From contig CADBMO010000026.1 in assembly GCA_902795755.1 (NCBI GenBank), forward strand, positions 1-5,850: a stretch of DNA of 5,850 nucleotides, read 5' to 3'. Both the position numbers and the translations under genes were made by a program. Source of the stretch: an uncultured Erysipelotrichaceae bacterium. GTDB lineage: Bacteria > Bacillota_I > Bacilli_A > RF39 > UBA660. The notes beneath the pieces are model-generated. The model saw only the letters and a program-made list of their open reading frames with translations. It made no database searches and was not told where the DNA came from. Below are positions 5,260 to 5,850 of the stretch, one piece after another. Each line of letters begins with the position of its first letter. Position 1 is the first letter of the stretch.

Positions 5260-5760
5260 TTATCTAATAAAATTTATTAAGAATAACATCCACATTGCTA
5301 CTTTAGCCTTAGCAGTTACAGTAGCATCACTCATAGATATTATTTTATCAGATAATGCAACTATCCATGCCTCTTTAGACTTTGGTGCAACTGTAGAAGT
5401 TGGAAACATATGAGATTCAATTATGTTTTGTTCTTTTTCATTTACACCAAAATATTTAATAGCATTTTCTTTTGCAATAGTTGGATGATTTATAAGCATT
5501 TTTGTATATGCAGATAAATTATCATCATCTCTAACTAAGAAGAAATCATGTAACGTACCACCAATAATAGCAGATTTTGTATCACATCCAAGCATCTTAG
5601 ATAGTTTATATGCAACATATGCAACTTTAACTGAGTGATTAAACCTTGTACTACCATGATGAACAATGTTTTTTGTTTTAACAAATTCTTTATGGGTTAA
5701 CATAGGTTCAGCAATACTCATAAACTTTTTATCATTATATATTTTTTTAATTATATCCAA
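5260..5760 (-). CDS. HD-domain hydrolase, small stand-alone type
   Basis: A protein of about 166 residues with HD-superfamily metal ligands. Counted from the upstream TTG at 5769 these are H45 (TRFNHSVKVA), H74-D75 (GTLHDFF), H95 (NHP), H120 (SHMFP) and D141 (ALSDKI); subtract 3 for the preferred start. The HHGSTRFNHS, LHDFFL and ESHMFP motifs place it in a group of short HD proteins common in low-GC Gram-positives, predicted phosphohydrolases of unknown substrate. It differs in motif context from the HD protein at 3292-3873, so the two are not recent duplicates. No ATG fits the N terminus. The TTG at 5760 is preferred because AGAGG lies 9 bases before it, whereas the TTG at 5769 abuts AGAGG; the difference is three residues. 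The protein is probably cytosolic and transcribed alone. Confidence 0.85.
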   Translation of the reverse strand: MDIIKKIYNDKKFMSIAEPMLTHKEFVKTKNIVHHGSTRFNHSVKVAYVAYKLSKMLGCDTKSAIIGGTLHDFFLVRDDDNLSAYTKMLINHPTIAKENAIKYFGVNEKEQNIIESHMFPTSTVAPKSKEAWIVALSDKIISMSDATVTAKAKVAMWMLFLINFIR

Positions 5761-5786
5761 TGTAATCAACCTCTTTATTCCGGTAT

Positions 5787-5792
5787 ATTATA
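5787..5792 (-). promoter_or_regulatory. -10 box upstream of the small HD gene
   Basis: The minus strand reads TATAAT, 26 bases before the TTG at 5760, giving a leader of about 20 bases that holds AAAGAGG. The -35 at 17 bp is TTATAT, a weak match, and there is no TG extension. Nothing else is recognised between here and the right edge of the window. Confidence 0.45.
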
Positions 5793-5850
5793 TTCTTTTC
5801 TTAAAATAAATATAAGTTCAAAGACATAAATAACCGACTTAATAAGGATA

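Noticed and set aside
3292..5760. The two HD proteins as tandem duplicates
   Set aside because: Their lengths and the residues around the metal ligands differ (GGLLRHT and SSHMGPW versus TRFNHS and SHMFP), so they belong to different HD groups.

Overview
The window is very AT-rich. It has strong AGGAGG-type ribosome binding sites, CCA-encoding tRNA genes and short intergenic gaps, which points to an uncultured low-GC Gram-positive bacterium (Bacilli/Erysipelotrichia/RF39-like or a Clostridia relative). The standard genetic code is supported: every Trp seen in the proteins is TGG and one gene ends in TGA, so a Mycoplasma-type code is unlikely despite the base composition. The species cannot be named from this sequence.

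Every protein gene reads on the minus strand, so transcription runs from right to left. From right to left the window holds: a small HD-domain hydrolase (5260-5760); a hairpin terminator that can serve both strands; tRNA-Arg(CCT) on the plus strand, divergent from the next operon; and a tight three-gene operon of a patatin-like phospholipase, a second and different HD hydrolase, and a small basic protein of unknown function. That operon's last codons form one arm of a terminator. Next come tRNA-Thr(GGT) with its own promoter and terminator, a WG-repeat-like protein with a near-consensus promoter and a terminator, a broken HNH-endonuclease gene, a compact WYL-domain regulator, and the N-terminal 268 residues of a SIS-domain (phosphosugar-binding) protein that runs off the left edge.

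Two units look functionally linked. The first is the WYL regulator and the SIS gene 57 bp downstream of it: a near-perfect 20-bp palindrome between them covers an extended -10 promoter element, and a 14-bp perfect palindrome sits just upstream of the regulator. The second is the patatin-HD-small protein operon, whose genes are 1 and 5 bp apart. Several promoters share the extended -10 form TGATATAAT or a close variant. The back-to-back pair between tRNA-Arg and the patatin gene is arranged as a 9-bp inverted repeat.

The one stretch over 300 bases without an intact gene (1449-1900) holds the HNH remnant, its promoter and the WG gene's terminator; nothing further was seen in 1729-1830. No insertion sequence, CRISPR array, rRNA, riboswitch or complete known defence system is visible.
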